From: Panax quinquefolius
Taxonomy: Eukaryota > Streptophyta > Magnoliopsida > Apiales > Araliaceae
Reading direction: 5' to 3'
Assembly (NCBI GenBank): GCA_020205615.1
Contig: CM035168.1
Span: 130,024,795 to 130,088,794 of the forward strand
DNA: 64,000 nt
Below are positions 11,525 through 22,999 of this stretch, piece after piece. The notes beneath the pieces were generated by a model, which worked only from the letters and a program-made list of their open reading frames with translations, was not told where the DNA came from and ran no database searches. How positions within the stretch are numbered: position 1 is the stretch's first letter; each line of letters opens with the position of its first letter. A program made the position numbers and the translations under genes.

Positions 11525-12529
11525 TGTTCACCAGATCGAATCTCCATTTGAAAACATCACTTGTGGGATTATAGTATAGATTTGTAAAAAGAAAAAAAAA
11601 ATTACTATATGACCTTACGCTGCTGAATGGGAAAGTGAATGACTATTGAGATGATTTTACTCTCGCATTGCACAACAAAAAAGCACTCATTTCAATTATT
11701 ATTATTTTTGATAAATTTAAATTTAAATTCAAATTGAAATAATTTCTTTTACTTTAATTCATTCTGAAGCAGCTATTTGTGAGTTTTAATTTGGGAGAAG
11801 GGTACTGCACTACTGCTTGCATAAAAAGCCCAAGGCTTAAAGCTTGGTCTTAGTTCGGGCTGGTCAAAGCTTGAGTTGGAGGTTTTTAACACTGTGATTT
11901 TAATGTAAGAACCTGATCTGGATTTGTCTGGCCGAAAGGTTTGGGCTGGACTGGCCTGTGGCCTGAGTCCAGTCTAGGCCTGGTCTAGTACGCGTCTCAG
12001 GTATGGCCTATTCCTTTTAGGAACAATTATATTTTTTATTATATTTTTAAAAAATATTACAACAATAGTCTTATTCATAAAATATTTATCTGATTTATCG
12101 TTTAAAGTTTTATTCTGAAATTAGTGCGTTCTCATCCCTTTAATTTAGTTGAGTGTTTTAATTTAGCACTTTCTCCCTCCTCCCTTCTAACCCCCTCCAC
12201 TGAACAACTTAATTGCCTCATTAAAATTTTCATTCCATATATAACTTGACAATCATCGCACTATAAGAAACATCATTTCTTTCGGGGCATTGAATCAAAC
12301 ACTTTGCTAGCTTCATTAATATATCCATTCTTGCAATACGCACTTAGCAAACTAGTATAACAAAAAACACATTCCTACATAAGCTTCCATCAAATATTTG
12401 ACGAGCTAATTGAATTTCTCCAAACCGGGAATACATACATATAAATAATTTATAAAGTATTGTGGGATCCCCTCACCCCAATCCACATCTACACTGCGAT
12501 TTTTTCATAAAATACGATTCTTTGCGATT
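11525..12529. other. Promoter side of the membrane-protein gene and AT-rich DNA
   Basis: 11525-11700 should hold the minus-strand promoter; no clear TATA box was chosen. 11830-12000 is GC-richer with repeated ggcctg, ggctgg and ggtctagt motifs, which look like the edge of a transposable element and have a partial inverted match at 14090-14160. No coding region. Confidence 0.4.
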
Positions 12530-13010
12530 TTTTATAAAGACAATTGGTAGCCAAACATTCATACCAAGGTAACCAATTCAGTGTTATTAGGGTACTAATT
12601 TATTTTTAAAAAATCTATTATAGATTTTTTTTATTTAATAAATACAAATTGGCGATGAACACTTTATACAAATGTAACCAATTCAGTTTTATTGGGTTAC
12701 CAATTAATTAAAAAAAATCTATTGTAGATTTTTTTTTTTATAATGTAGTTGATAGCCAAACCTTAATAGTTTTATTGGGTTACCAATTAATTATAAAAAA
12801 TCTATTATAGATTTTTTTTTCATAGTGCATAGTGCAGTTGGTAGCCAAATCTTAATACAAATGTAACCAACAAAAACTAAAATTGTTACCTTTGTATGAA
12901 AATTTTGGTTACCAACTACACTGAAATTTATCTTGGTTATCCACAAAAACTAAAATGGTTACCTTTGTATAAATATTTGGCTACCAACTGCACTAAAATT
13001 GTTTGACTAC
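12530..13010. repeat. Complex repeat block with direct and inverted units
   Basis: A block with gggttaccaattaatt followed by aaaaatctattgtagatttttt recurs at about 12580-12640, 12670-12745 and 12765-12822. Motifs with ttggtagccaaa and tacaaatgtaacca occur in both orientations five or more times. Likely a foldback or MITE-type element, not classified. Confidence 0.75.
12831..12994. repeat. Inverted repeat, about 39-bp arms
   Basis: Arm 1 is 12831-12869 (starts agtgcagttggtagccaaat). Arm 2 is 12956-12994, whose reverse complement starts with the same 20 bases and differs at only a few sites afterwards. A third, weaker copy in arm-2 orientation lies at about 12885-12924. Confidence 0.85.
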
Positions 13011-13048
13011 AAATCAGTGTCCCAATTAAAAAATTATTCCCGTATGCA

Positions 13049-13282
13049 TCAAAAGGCAACCCTCTCCTCTACAACAATGCCATCAGAGTCTTATGCAATG
13101 CCAACACCTCCGAAGGCTTCAACCCACAAAAAGATGTCACCCTCCCAGAAATACATCACCTTGATGGCACCATAAACCCCAAACTCCGTTCCCCTCCCCA
13201 TCCCACCAAACCACGACCAAATCTTGCCTTCTTTGTCGGCGGCAACCTTCGTCATAATGGCAGCTGTGGCCGTAATGGATGA
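13049..13282 (+). pseudogene. Exostosin-family (GT47) glycosyltransferase gene fragment
   Basis: An open stretch without a start codon reads LYNNAIRVLCNANTSEGF, then NPQKDVTLPEIH and RPNLAFFVGG, before a stop at 13280-13282. The xRVLCNANTSEGF and KDVxLPE motifs followed by xLAFFxGG are characteristic of plant exostosin-like GT47 enzymes, which sit in the Golgi and build cell-wall polysaccharides. About 75 residues of a protein normally of 400 or more are present; the N-terminal membrane anchor and the rest of the catalytic domain are missing. It lies directly after an inverted-repeat block and may be a fragment carried by a transposon. No intact parent copy is in the window. Confidence 0.8.
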
Positions 13283-13512
13283 GGAGATCGGCGTCCATGG
13301 CGGTTATATCTTCAAGATCTACAGATCTACATATTCTTCAAGGTGTTGAAGCGGCGGTGACGGCGAAGGAGGACGAAGAAGAAGAAGAAGCAGACTTACA
13401 AGATCTATATATTCAAGGTATTGAAGTGGCGGCGACGGTGAAGGAGACGGGGAATGAGACGGCGAAAGAGGAGGACCGCATAAAGTGGAGTAGTTTTCTC
13501 TTTGAATCATGA
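13283..13512 (+). repeat. Purine-rich, internally duplicated segment
   Basis: Two imperfect copies of a segment with caagatctacatattc, caaggtgttgaag and ggcggtgacg, then a GAA-rich run (13371-13390). It is open as a 77-residue frame from 13279, but the composition follows the repeat (Ala/Glu-rich) and there is no family resemblance. I do not call it a gene. Confidence 0.6.
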
Positions 13513-14820
13513 TGTTTTTATTTTTGTTGGTTTGGATTCTGTGACGTGTATTGCATTACTATTGATATTATTACATATTATTGCACTATTACTGTAATTA
13601 TTTAATTAGTACATTATTCTTGTAATATCTTTCTATTTGTTGTATACTTATGTAAAGGACCCTTCCTTTTATCCTTACAAGATGTGCATCCCTGTTGCTA
13701 GCAGCTTAATCCAAGGTAACAAAAAAACTGTTAATAAGCATCTCCTAGTCCAACCTAAATAGCAACAGTCCAGCCTAATAGCCTAGCTACCCTTCCTAAA
13801 AGTAAAAAAGAAAAAAGGGAAAAAAGTAAATAGGATGAGACTTGACACTTGACTGAGTATATATATATATATATACACACACGAGACTGAGTATATTTTA
13901 GGGCTCATCCCCAGTGGGGTATTTTAAAAATTAAAGTCCAATCAATTTAGGTCACACAAAGTTAAAAATAGTATATAGTTTATCTGAGGTGCAACTTATT
14001 AGTTTGGGTTGAAATTTTTGGGTTTATCATTGTAGGCTTATAGTAAATTTTTGTAGGCTGATATTTATTTTTATTTTTAAAAAGGAGCTAGTTGGACTAG
14101 ACCATACCAGTCTGACCTGCACTGATCTGCATGCCTCAGGCAGGATTAGGCCTGGTCGGCCTGTAGTGCACCACCGAAGAAGGGTATGAATAGGAAGAAA
14201 AAGTAAGTTCTTTGAAATTACTTAATGGTACATTTGAATTGAAAGAATAAAATTAGTAAAAAAATGAATGAGTCGTTTTCATATTATTCTCAAAGAATAA
14301 ATTTTGTTAATTTGGCATCCAAACGTAGCATATGTGTTTATTCACCTCATTTAATCAAGATGACATGTATTGATTGGTTATTACTCAAATTACTTCTGGC
14401 TAAGTTTTTATTGAAAACCTTTGGCCCGAGTTGTATGATCCAATTCATCTAAACCATGAAGTTGGGGATTCAATCCTTTACGACGGTGAAAAAAAGTGTA
14501 TGTCAAATTAACAAAAAAGAAAAAAAAAAGTTTTCTTTGATTTTATTATTCTTGACTTCTTGTAAACTACTACTACTTTATTTTTTGTTGGGATAACAAA
14601 TAATAGATTTGTCATGGATAAAAAAATGAAGAATTTGAAGTAAAATACACCTCATTAAGAACTAGTTTTGACAACTCATATGTAAATTGAAGGTGATGAG
14701 GAGGCCAATTTGGGCAACAAAAAAGAGAGAAGAAAAAAATCAAACACCAACACAACACAACACAGAATAAAAATCAACATATTTCGTATTATTTTATACT
14801 ACTAATTAAAATATAAAGTT
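13513..14820. other. Intergenic DNA with GC-rich repeat remnant
   Basis: No coding support. A short (TA)n/(CA)n run lies at 13858-13881. 14090-14165 has ccaggcaggattaggcc-like motifs that partly mirror 11930-11990 in inverted orientation. 14180-14820 is ordinary AT-rich DNA. Confidence 0.4.
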
Positions 14821-14935
14821 AATATCTTTGTGAAAAGAACTTAGGAGGTCGAGTAGTCTTCTTCAATTGGACGACAGAGTATTATTCTTCCGTGACCCGT
14901 CAAAATATCTCTCGCAACGTCCGTCTAGATATTTT
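14821..14935. promoter_or_regulatory. Evening-element cluster upstream of the COR27-like gene
   Basis: The 9-base evening element AAAATATCT is present exactly at 14902-14910 on the plus strand and at 14927-14935 on the minus strand (seen as agatatttt), as an inverted pair with a 16-bp gap. A short form, AATATCT, lies at 14821-14827. The elements lie about 0.42-0.45 kb upstream of the ATG of the COR27/28-like gene. In Arabidopsis, CCA1, LHY and RVE factors bind this element, and the COR27 and COR28 promoters are known to carry evening elements that give clock and cold control. Control of this gene in the same way is inference. Confidence 0.7.
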
Positions 14936-15041
14936 CACCACATATATACTCGCATGTGTACAATAGATGCTTCATACTCGCTTTATCCTATCCAAAAACA
15001 CAATTTAAGATTTTTTTTTAAAAAAAATTAGAATGATGCAC

Positions 15042-15045
<4 letters not shown>

Positions 15046-15094
<49 letters not shown>
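15046..15094. repeat. (AT)n microsatellite in the COR27-like promoter
   Basis: About 49 bp of pure AT dinucleotides between the evening elements and the TATA box. Confidence 0.97.
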
Positions 15095-15097
<3 letters not shown>

Positions 15098-15232
15098 GTA
15101 GTACAAAAGTCCTCTTCAAGAGTGACAAATATGGTGGGAGCCTGAGTACGCGTTTCCTTCAACAGCAGCGAGTATGTTCGCAGCCGATACTCCATTAAAA
15201 ATAAATAAATGAAGCACCAGCTTTAGGCGGTC

Positions 15233-15239
15233 TATAAAA
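15233..15239 (+). promoter_or_regulatory. TATA box of the COR27-like gene
   Basis: tataaaa in the context ggcggtctataaaaagtgc, 113 bp before the ATG, so a 5' UTR of roughly 80 nt is expected. Confidence 0.65.
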
Positions 15240-15351
15240 AGTGCAGTAGAAGTTGGAACATGTCAAAACTATCCGTCCGTCACAATAGAAATTTGTACTA
15301 CGTACGTACTTCTTTTCTACTACACCTCGATCAGTTCCGGCGACAGAAATA

Positions 15352-15909
15352 ATGGAGAATAAATCGGAATACAGGTGGCGATCATCAACAAGAAGAAGAA
15401 GAAGCAATATATATACTAGTAGTGGTTGGACATGGACAAACAAGAGGCACGTGGAATTCTTGAACTCCATGGAGGCCTCCTTCGTTCGAACAATGCTTAA
15501 TAATTCCTTCCCTCCTCCTGCTCCTCCTCCTCCTCTCGACCGTTACTTCCCCGATGCCTCCGACTCAACCCTCGACTTGCATACCCAACCAACAACACCG
15601 GCTACAAGACATTCTACTTCAGGTAATTATAACCCCCTCCCTCAACATGCGCGCATTCATATATATTATTTCTTTAATGTAATGTAATTCATTACTATAC
15701 TACCACTTTTGTACGTAGTTTGTAGTGTAGTTGTCTTCTGTTTGATTACGTCTAAATGCTTTTTAATAGATTTGTATATTATTCGGTCAGAGACTGTGTT
15801 CGACTCCTTTTCAATGGTCATAGGTTAATGTGGATCATGGGACAGTTGGATCATAATTTAATACAAATTTTTGAGTAAAATATTTTATAATTACTTAAAT
15901 ATATATAAG

Positions 15910-15942
<33 letters not shown>

Positions 15943-17058
15943 TTCTAGTTAAGCATATCTATGACTATGTCAACAAATTCTCTACCATCTTTGTGAAAAA
16001 AGAAAAGATCATAGTGTACCATAAGTTTAAGCAAAACATAGATATTAAATAATCAACTAGTATATTAATTAATTTTCATTAAATGAAATAATTGTTTTTA
16101 TCTCCTAAATAATAATAATATTTTCAGTCCTGAGGTTTCTCAAAGCACTGTAAAAATATGGAATTAATACACATGACGGTAATATTTATATTGGATTAGC
16201 ATTTAATATCAACTCCTTAAAAGGTGCGAGTTAAAAATAAATAAATTGATAATTGGGATCGATCTCCATTTGTAGAGTTGAGCAGGTGCATGTACTTGTT
16301 GACTATAAATGTTGATTATTAATTAGCAGGCGTATGAACCACCGGACAAACAACATCTAAAGAATATGAAAATGCTTAAAGATATTTATTTATAATCATA
16401 TTAATACTCATGGATTTCTATCTATCATTAGCTCAATTTCCTTCTTCTTTAATACTAGTAATTAATTAGGAACAGAGAGAATCAGAAGATTATTATTGGA
16501 GCCTTGCAATATTTCACCTCAAGATCAGGTAGGTACGTACTTACATATGTACTCTCTATCTATACATTTTTTTTTTTAACCAGCTCCAGTTTTAAAATTA
16601 AAGATATATATTTTTATTTTAAGACTATAAAATAATTTTTACTTCAACTTCTAATATTGATAAGAATAAATCTAAAAACTATGATTTAATGTGTCTAATA
16701 TAAAATCTTAAAAATTAATAAAAATGTCAAAGAATTTAATTATACTAATTAATGGGGCCTCATCATCACGATCGATCAATATTCTATGGATGGGCATCAA
16801 AAAGAAAATCAAGTGGAGACCTATTTTAATTAATAAACTACTAATTAATATAATACCAAGCTCATTTTATAAAATATATGTGTACGTGAGTATTATGTAA
16901 CCTTTTTTTTTATGTGATAATAGTATTATTTTATAGTAGTACATGATAGTATATAGCTATGTAACGTGGTCCCGTAAATGCAGGTGGTTCCACAGTTTGA
17001 AAACAGAAGAGCTGCTGATGATGATGATCATGCGGTTACACCACCCTCACCCTCCTGA
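15352..17058 (+). CDS. COR27/COR28-like cold- and clock-regulated protein (3 exons)
   Basis: Exons 15352-15622, 16470-16528 and 16984-17058 join in frame through GT...AG introns (tcag|gtaatt, attag|g, atcag|gtaggt, tgcag|gtgg) into 134 codons plus stop. Exon 1 has a basic start, then WTNKRHVEFLNSMEASFV, which matches the WTxxKHxxxLxxMEASFV signature of the COR27/COR28 family. A proline run and LDRYFPDASDSTLDL follow. Exons 2 and 3 meet to give QDQVVPQF, the other family motif, and an acidic tail with DDDD. Arabidopsis COR27 and COR28 are small nuclear regulators that act in the circadian clock, photomorphogenesis (with COP1 and HY5) and freezing tolerance. This protein is shorter than those two (over 200 residues), so it may be a short paralogue, or an extra exon may be hidden in intron 1. 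The evening elements upstream fit the family. Confidence 0.8.
15911..15943. repeat. (TTA)n microsatellite in intron 1
   Basis: Eleven consecutive TTA triplets inside the first intron of the COR27-like gene. Confidence 0.95.
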
Positions 17059-17181
17059 TCGATCGATCGTTACAATAATTATTCTTCCAGTAGTCGTAGC
17101 CTCCTCGACAATCCTTATCCATTGTCTGATTTATTCTTATTTTATAGGTTTGTGGTTTAATTTAAATGTGATTTGGATACG

Positions 17182-17193
17182 AGAGATATTAGA
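17182..17193. repeat. 12-bp flanking repeat, left copy
   Basis: agagatattaga, 2 bp before the first LTR base. The same 12 bases lie at 56871-56882, 3 bp after the last LTR base. Candidate degenerate target-site duplication of the outer element. Confidence 0.5.
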
Positions 17194-17195
17194 GA

Positions 17196-19636
17196 TGTGG
17201 CCGCAAAATTATGTATCGTCGCTTTTATTTTGGAATTACGTGAATTTACGTGATACGTAAATTCAATCTGGCTTAATTATCGTCGTAGTATAACGTCTGA
17301 CAATCGTAAGCGAGGAGTTAATAGAATATTGTCGTTTAGGCAATGATATCCATACTTTCGAGTCATTCATTCGTTTATTGTCGCATTATTTAACGAGAAT
17401 AGTGAGGAATTCTAATCTTATCTTGGAATAATTCTTTCTTATCACATTTCGTCCAAATTTATATTACCGTTTTCACGAAGAAAAACGGGAAAGAAAGAAA
17501 GGGTGAGGCTTTCAATGGCCGATAAAAATATTATGGTAAAATAATGCGAAATAAATTATCATTAGCGTTGACGATGTTAAGCGATAAAATCTGATAGACA
17601 ATGGGTTTAAGCTGCGGTGGAATATTGATCCAATTAAAAGTCGAGTAGAAAATAAAATCTACTATCTTTTAGGTTTAAAAGGTTTTCATCAATTTTTATC
17701 ATTTGAGACTCGGTTTAATGAATAAACCACGATATCTAAATCATCCATATCTGCGTCGAGTTTTCATCAAATTATCGATGATCAAATGACTATCTTATCA
17801 ATCACCCACAGTTAATCATACATCTAGCAAAAAAACTATCCATCAACTGCATTCACAGATGGCTGAGGACTTTTGTCGCATCATTTATATCAATGGCGAT
17901 TATCTGAAATGATCGCGATTCGTAATCATACTAAGTTCATCATCTATCTTGCGTAAGCGAAGATAACTTTCGTAATATAACGTGAGGATGATGTGATGAT
18001 ATAATAATTCAATAAAACAAGTTCGAAATTAATTTTATCCAAGGAATTATTAACGTCCGAATTATCGACGAGATCTTTGTTTTGTAGAGTAAAATTCGAG
18101 AATGATCGGAAGAATATTTCCGTGAAAAGATCTTTGGATGAAGCCTTGAATATCGAGGATATTCTACTAATTTCATGGATTATAAAGTCAAAGTTTTAAC
18201 CATTATGTATAATAAAGAATGGAATAACAAAAGAAATCACCGTAAATGCGGTGCTTGGCGTGAGCGAGTTATTCAACGAATAATAATAACGGAACGAGGT
18301 CGGGTGAAATTCACAAGCGGGGATGATCAAACGAGAATAATAAATCTTTGAATAATAAACAATGGGCATATTCCAGGTGTAAAAGCAGCGGAACCGGGAT
18401 ATTAAAACCTGGAGATAATAAATGCGGAATAATAAGCAATGGAACCAGGAATTAGGTGTAAAACCTGCATGACGACGGGATATTCAGCGTAATAATAAAG
18501 AAATGGAATAACGAAAGAAGATCACCAAGTATAGGAGATTAAGCGTATCTGAGTTATTCAAATGAGAATAAATAAGAATGGAATAACGTAAAGGATTTCA
18601 CCAAGTATAGGGTATCTGGCGTATCTGAGGTTATGTATAGGGTATCTGACTTTTTCGAGTTATTCAAACGAATAATAATGAATGGAATAACGAAGTTATC
18701 TTCGTGAATAAGAAGAATAATAACACTTCACGAATTACAATAAATATCCTACTTCATAGTAAGAAGCTGAATATTGGAAAAGTGAAGTAGCGAGAATATT
18801 TTTCTTGCTTTCTATATATTTTTCTATAAACTTATACAGAATTTCTCTCTCTAGAGTTTGATGAATTAAAAGAAAATAATGAAGGAATGAAACTTATTTA
18901 TAGGAAAATAGAATCGTAGTAATTAATCCATGAGCGGTCAGGATTGATTTACTTTAATCGTGACGGTCCGTATTTAAAAGCAAAATCTTTTAAATAAAAT
19001 ATAATATATTCTATTTATATAAAAACATTTCTTATCTGAAATTTATCTATCTTATTATCTTATTATCTGAAAATCTTATTTATCTTAATCACTATCGTAA
19101 TAAAATATAATATATTACATTTATAGAATAACTTTAATAAAGTATTACATTTTATATAAAAGATGTTTACATTTTATTACGTTAATAATCTGAATAAAAC
19201 AAAAGCGTCGTTATCATTATAATAATTCATATTATTAATCGTGATAATGGAATCAATAGGTGACTTCTCACATGGCGTCGATAATCGATCTGGTGTCTTC
19301 TTATGTAACCTTACGTATTCTTTATCTTTTACTTCTGAGTGAGTTCAACGATGTCAGCGGTAAAACTTCCGTAGTTATTTCGATAAAATATTTTTTGTCG
19401 TTTTCTCGATCAAGCAATAAATTACATTATGGGGTCCACGATGATTGGTAGTTATGCGAATATTCCTACTAAGCAAGAATATTCCAAATTGTCGAATATA
19501 ATATAACCAAACTTGCATCTTTGCAAAATTTATAAATCTACCCATGTTATAATATTATCTCAAATTCACACCATAATATTAAAAATTATTTAAATGAAAA
19601 TTTAAATCTTTATTGATAAAATCTGGGGGGTCTCCA
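17196..19636 (-). mobile_element. LTR L1 (outer 3' LTR)
   Basis: Full-length, 2441 bp. On the plus strand it begins tgtggccgcaaaattatg and ends gggggtctcca, so read on the minus strand it is TG...CA. A purine tract (ctccctctttt on the plus strand) follows at 19639. Contains the 58-60 bp leader repeats at 18240-18520 and a TATA motif at about 18895-18905. Confidence 0.8.
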
Positions 19637-20360
19637 TGATCTCCCTCTTTTGGAATTTTGCCCTCGAAATTAGAGAACGTCTGCAGTATGATAAAGAGGT
19701 GAGGATCGTTTGAATCGCTTTATCGTTGAAAATATTAAATTCAATGCTCATGATCCCACTAAAAGATATTCATTAACAATTCATCTTTTTTCTTCAGAAA
19801 AAGATATCTGTTGTAAAAAACCAATAATCTTTGAGGCTAGAACAATAGTATCACGACCACGAATTATCCAATGCACTCTCTTGGCGGGGATATTAGATGT
19901 TTTAATCTGATCGTGATTATCTTAGAATAATCGCAGTCGAAATCATACCAAGTCTGATCGATGTCTTACGACGAAGATGACTTTTACCACGTCAATGAAT
20001 TAATATTTCATTCTTTGAGACTCCATTTCGATAATTAATCCAATCATCGTTGAATCATCCACTGTATTTCTGGTAGGGATATTCATTAGTATCGCGACCA
20101 CGAATTATCCAATGCACTACTACTAAAGAGATAATCGTGTATTCATTAATATCGCGACCACAAATTATCCAATGCATTCTTAACGTAAAGATAATCGTGT
20201 ATTCATTAGTATCACGACCACAATTATCCAAAATGTATTCTGACGGTAAGATAATCGTGTGATCATTAAGTATCGCGACCATAATTATCATGCGGTATTG
20301 CATAATAGAGATAATTAGTATTCATTAGTGTCGCGATAGCAGAATTATCCATCCAATAAT
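19637..20360 (-). mobile_element. Internal 3' remnant of the outer element with 57-bp array (5 units)
   Basis: Polypurine tract, a chromodomain-tail remnant, then five units of the 57-bp repeat at about 20080-20345 (key string attcattagtatcgcgacca). The array is cut by the truncated LTR L2, so the inner element is nested in the array. Confidence 0.7.
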
Positions 20361-22734
20361 TCTGAATTAACTAACGTAAATGCAATCTGACGTAAAGCGT
20401 GAGTTTAAATCTGAATATATCGTCTCTTAGATATTATCTGAACTTCGAACAAAAAGTCCTCATTCTGATTATTATCACTTTATTTCACGAATAGTGAGGA
20501 ATTCTAATCTTATCTTGGGACCATCACTTCGTTTCCCAAATTTAAATCCCGGTTATATTCTCATTTCACGAAGAAACGGTGAAAGAAAAGGTGAAATCAA
20601 CTAGCCGGTAAAAATATTATGACTAAGATAATGCAAAATAAATTATCGATAGTCTTGATGATATTAAGCGATAAAATCTGATAGAACAACCGGTTTAAGC
20701 TGCGGTGAATATCTGATCCATTAAAAAGTCAGTAGAAAATAAAATCTACTATCTTTTATGATTTTAAAGGTTTTTCATCATTTTGTTATAAATGAGACTA
20801 GAACTTTAATAAATAATCCATCATCGAATCACACCTTACTACTGACGAGGATATTCTTTAAGTATCGCGATCACAATTATTCACCTTATACTGGGCGAGA
20901 ATAGTTGTGTATTATTCGTAATAATTAAATGATCGTACCAACATTTGTCCATCGATACTTTTCTGACCCTTTGAGGATTTTTAATCACATCATTTGTAAC
21001 ATTCTGATTAAGTCGTGATTACGGCAAGAATAATCCACAGTCATCGTAATCATACAAAAGTCATCCAATGCTTCTACGAGGCCACGAGATGACTTTAAAA
21101 AAATATAAACATGAGGGATGATGTGATGATATAAAATTGATAAAAACAAGTTCAAAATTATTTTATCCGGAATTATTAACGTCAAATTATCGACGTGATC
21201 TTTGCTTTGTAGAGTAAAATTCAGAGAATGATCGGAAGAATATTTCCGTGAAAGATCTTTGGATGAAGCGCGAATATCGAGGATATTCTACTAATTTCAT
21301 GGAGTATAGAAGTCAAAGTTTTAACCAATGGGTATAATAAAGAATGGAATAACAAAAGAAATCACCGTGCGTGCGGTGCTGGCGTAGGCGAGGTTATTCA
21401 GCGAGAATAATAATAACGGAACCGAATTCGGTGAAATTACACAAGCGGGATGTTCAACGAGAATAATAAAGATGGAACCAGGATCCGGTGTAAAACAGAG
21501 ATAGGATATTCAGCGAGAATGATAAAAAGCGGAACCGGTCGGGTGTAAAAACCTTGAGAGACAGGGATGTTCAGCGAGAATAATAATAAAAAGCGGAACC
21601 GGTCGGTGTAAAACCTGACAGGATGTTCAATGAATAATAATAAAAGAATGTCACCAAGTATAGGGTAAAAAGCGTATCTGAGTTATTCAGCCGAATAAAT
21701 AAGATGGAATAACATAAGGATTTCACAAGTATAGGGTATCTGGCGTATCTGAGGTTATGTATAGGGTATACCACTTTTACGAGTTATTCAGCGAGAATAA
21801 TAGTGAATGGAATATGACGAAGTTCTCTTCGAGAAGAAAGAATAACACCCCTTACTAGTAAAAAAAATGAATATAGAAGTAATGAAGTAGCGAGAATACT
21901 CTTCTTCTTTCTACATAACTTTCTCTACTATAAACCTATACATAATTTTCTCTACAGAGTTTGATGAATTAAATAAGAAAATAATGAAGGAATGAGCTTA
22001 TTTATAGGAAAATGGAATCGTAGTAACTAATCCATGAGCGGTCAGATTGATTTACTTTAATCGGCGGTCCATATTTAAAGAAAAATCTTTTAAATAAAAT
22101 ATAATATATTACTATTTATATAAAAACATTTCTTATCTGAAATATACTATCTTAAACCTATGCAAAACAACATCTGAAAACTTATCTTGTAAATAAAATA
22201 TAATATATTTTATTTATAAAATAACTTTAATAAAGTATTACATTTTATATAAAAAGATGTTTACATTTTATTACGTTAATAATCTGAATAAAACAAAAAA
22301 CGTCGTTATCATTATAATAATTCGTATTATTAATCGTGATAATGGAATCAAACTAAGTGACTTCTCCATAGCGTCGATAATCGATCTGGTGTCTTCTTAT
22401 GCGACCACCGTATTCTTTGTACTTTTCTTCTGAGTAGTTCAGCGATTATCAGCGGTAAAACTTCAGCAGATTATTTGATAAAATATTTTTGTCTTTTTCT
22501 CGATCAAATGATAATTACATTGTGGGGTCCACCTGATGATTGGTAGTTATGCGAATATTCCTAACTAAGCCAGAATATTCCCAGAGCCAATCGAATATAA
22601 TATAACCACTTGCATATACTTTGCAAAATTTATAAATATTACCTATTTATAACATTATATCAAATTATTCCATAATATTCAAAAATAATATTTATAGAAA
22701 ATTCATCTTTATTTATAAAAGCTGGGGTCTTCTG
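20361..22734 (-). mobile_element. LTR L2 (3' LTR of the inner complete element, truncated)
   Basis: Matches L3 over about 2.37 kb but lacks the terminal 85 bp or so at its 3' (low-coordinate) side. It ends gctggggtcttctg next to the purine tract acctcccttaac. The left boundary is approximate. Confidence 0.75.
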
Positions 22735-22759
22735 ACCTCCCTTAACATGAAATTTAAGC

Positions 22760-22905
22760 CCTCGAAATTAGAATGCGTCACAGGTATGTCGAAGAGGTAA
22801 GGATACCTTGATTTCATTTGATTCTAACTCCCAGTCGTTTCCTCGACATATTGGTTCCTCCATGAAACTTTGACTTGAGGTATAACCTTGGGCGTAGAAT
22901 ATGTT
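22760..22905 (-). pseudogene. Chromodomain at the integrase C-terminus (degenerate)
   Basis: The minus strand reads KVIPQVKVSWRNQYVEE, then WEL and, after a shift, RYPYLF just before the polypurine tract. VxWRNxxVEExTWE...YPxLF is the chromodomain tail of plant chromoviruses, which directs integration toward marked chromatin. At least one frameshift lies at the TWE site. This places the family among chromoviruses, probably Tekay/Del-like (the lineage is inference). Confidence 0.7.
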
Positions 22906-22999
22906 CATTCTTATCAAAATTTGAGCAGGGAACCTCTTAATCGTCGAATCTTATTATTTAAATCGGTTCTAACTTCGATAATATGGTTGGGTCTTTCAC

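Noticed and set aside
13279..13512. 77-residue acidic frame as a gene
   Set aside because: Low-complexity translation of a duplicated purine-rich segment, with no family resemblance and no promoter or exon signals.
16120..16170. An extra COR27 exon in intron 1 (tttcag followed by tcctgaggtttctc)
   Set aside because: The frame runs into a stop at once and the residues do not match a family motif. The three-exon model already joins the conserved motifs in frame.
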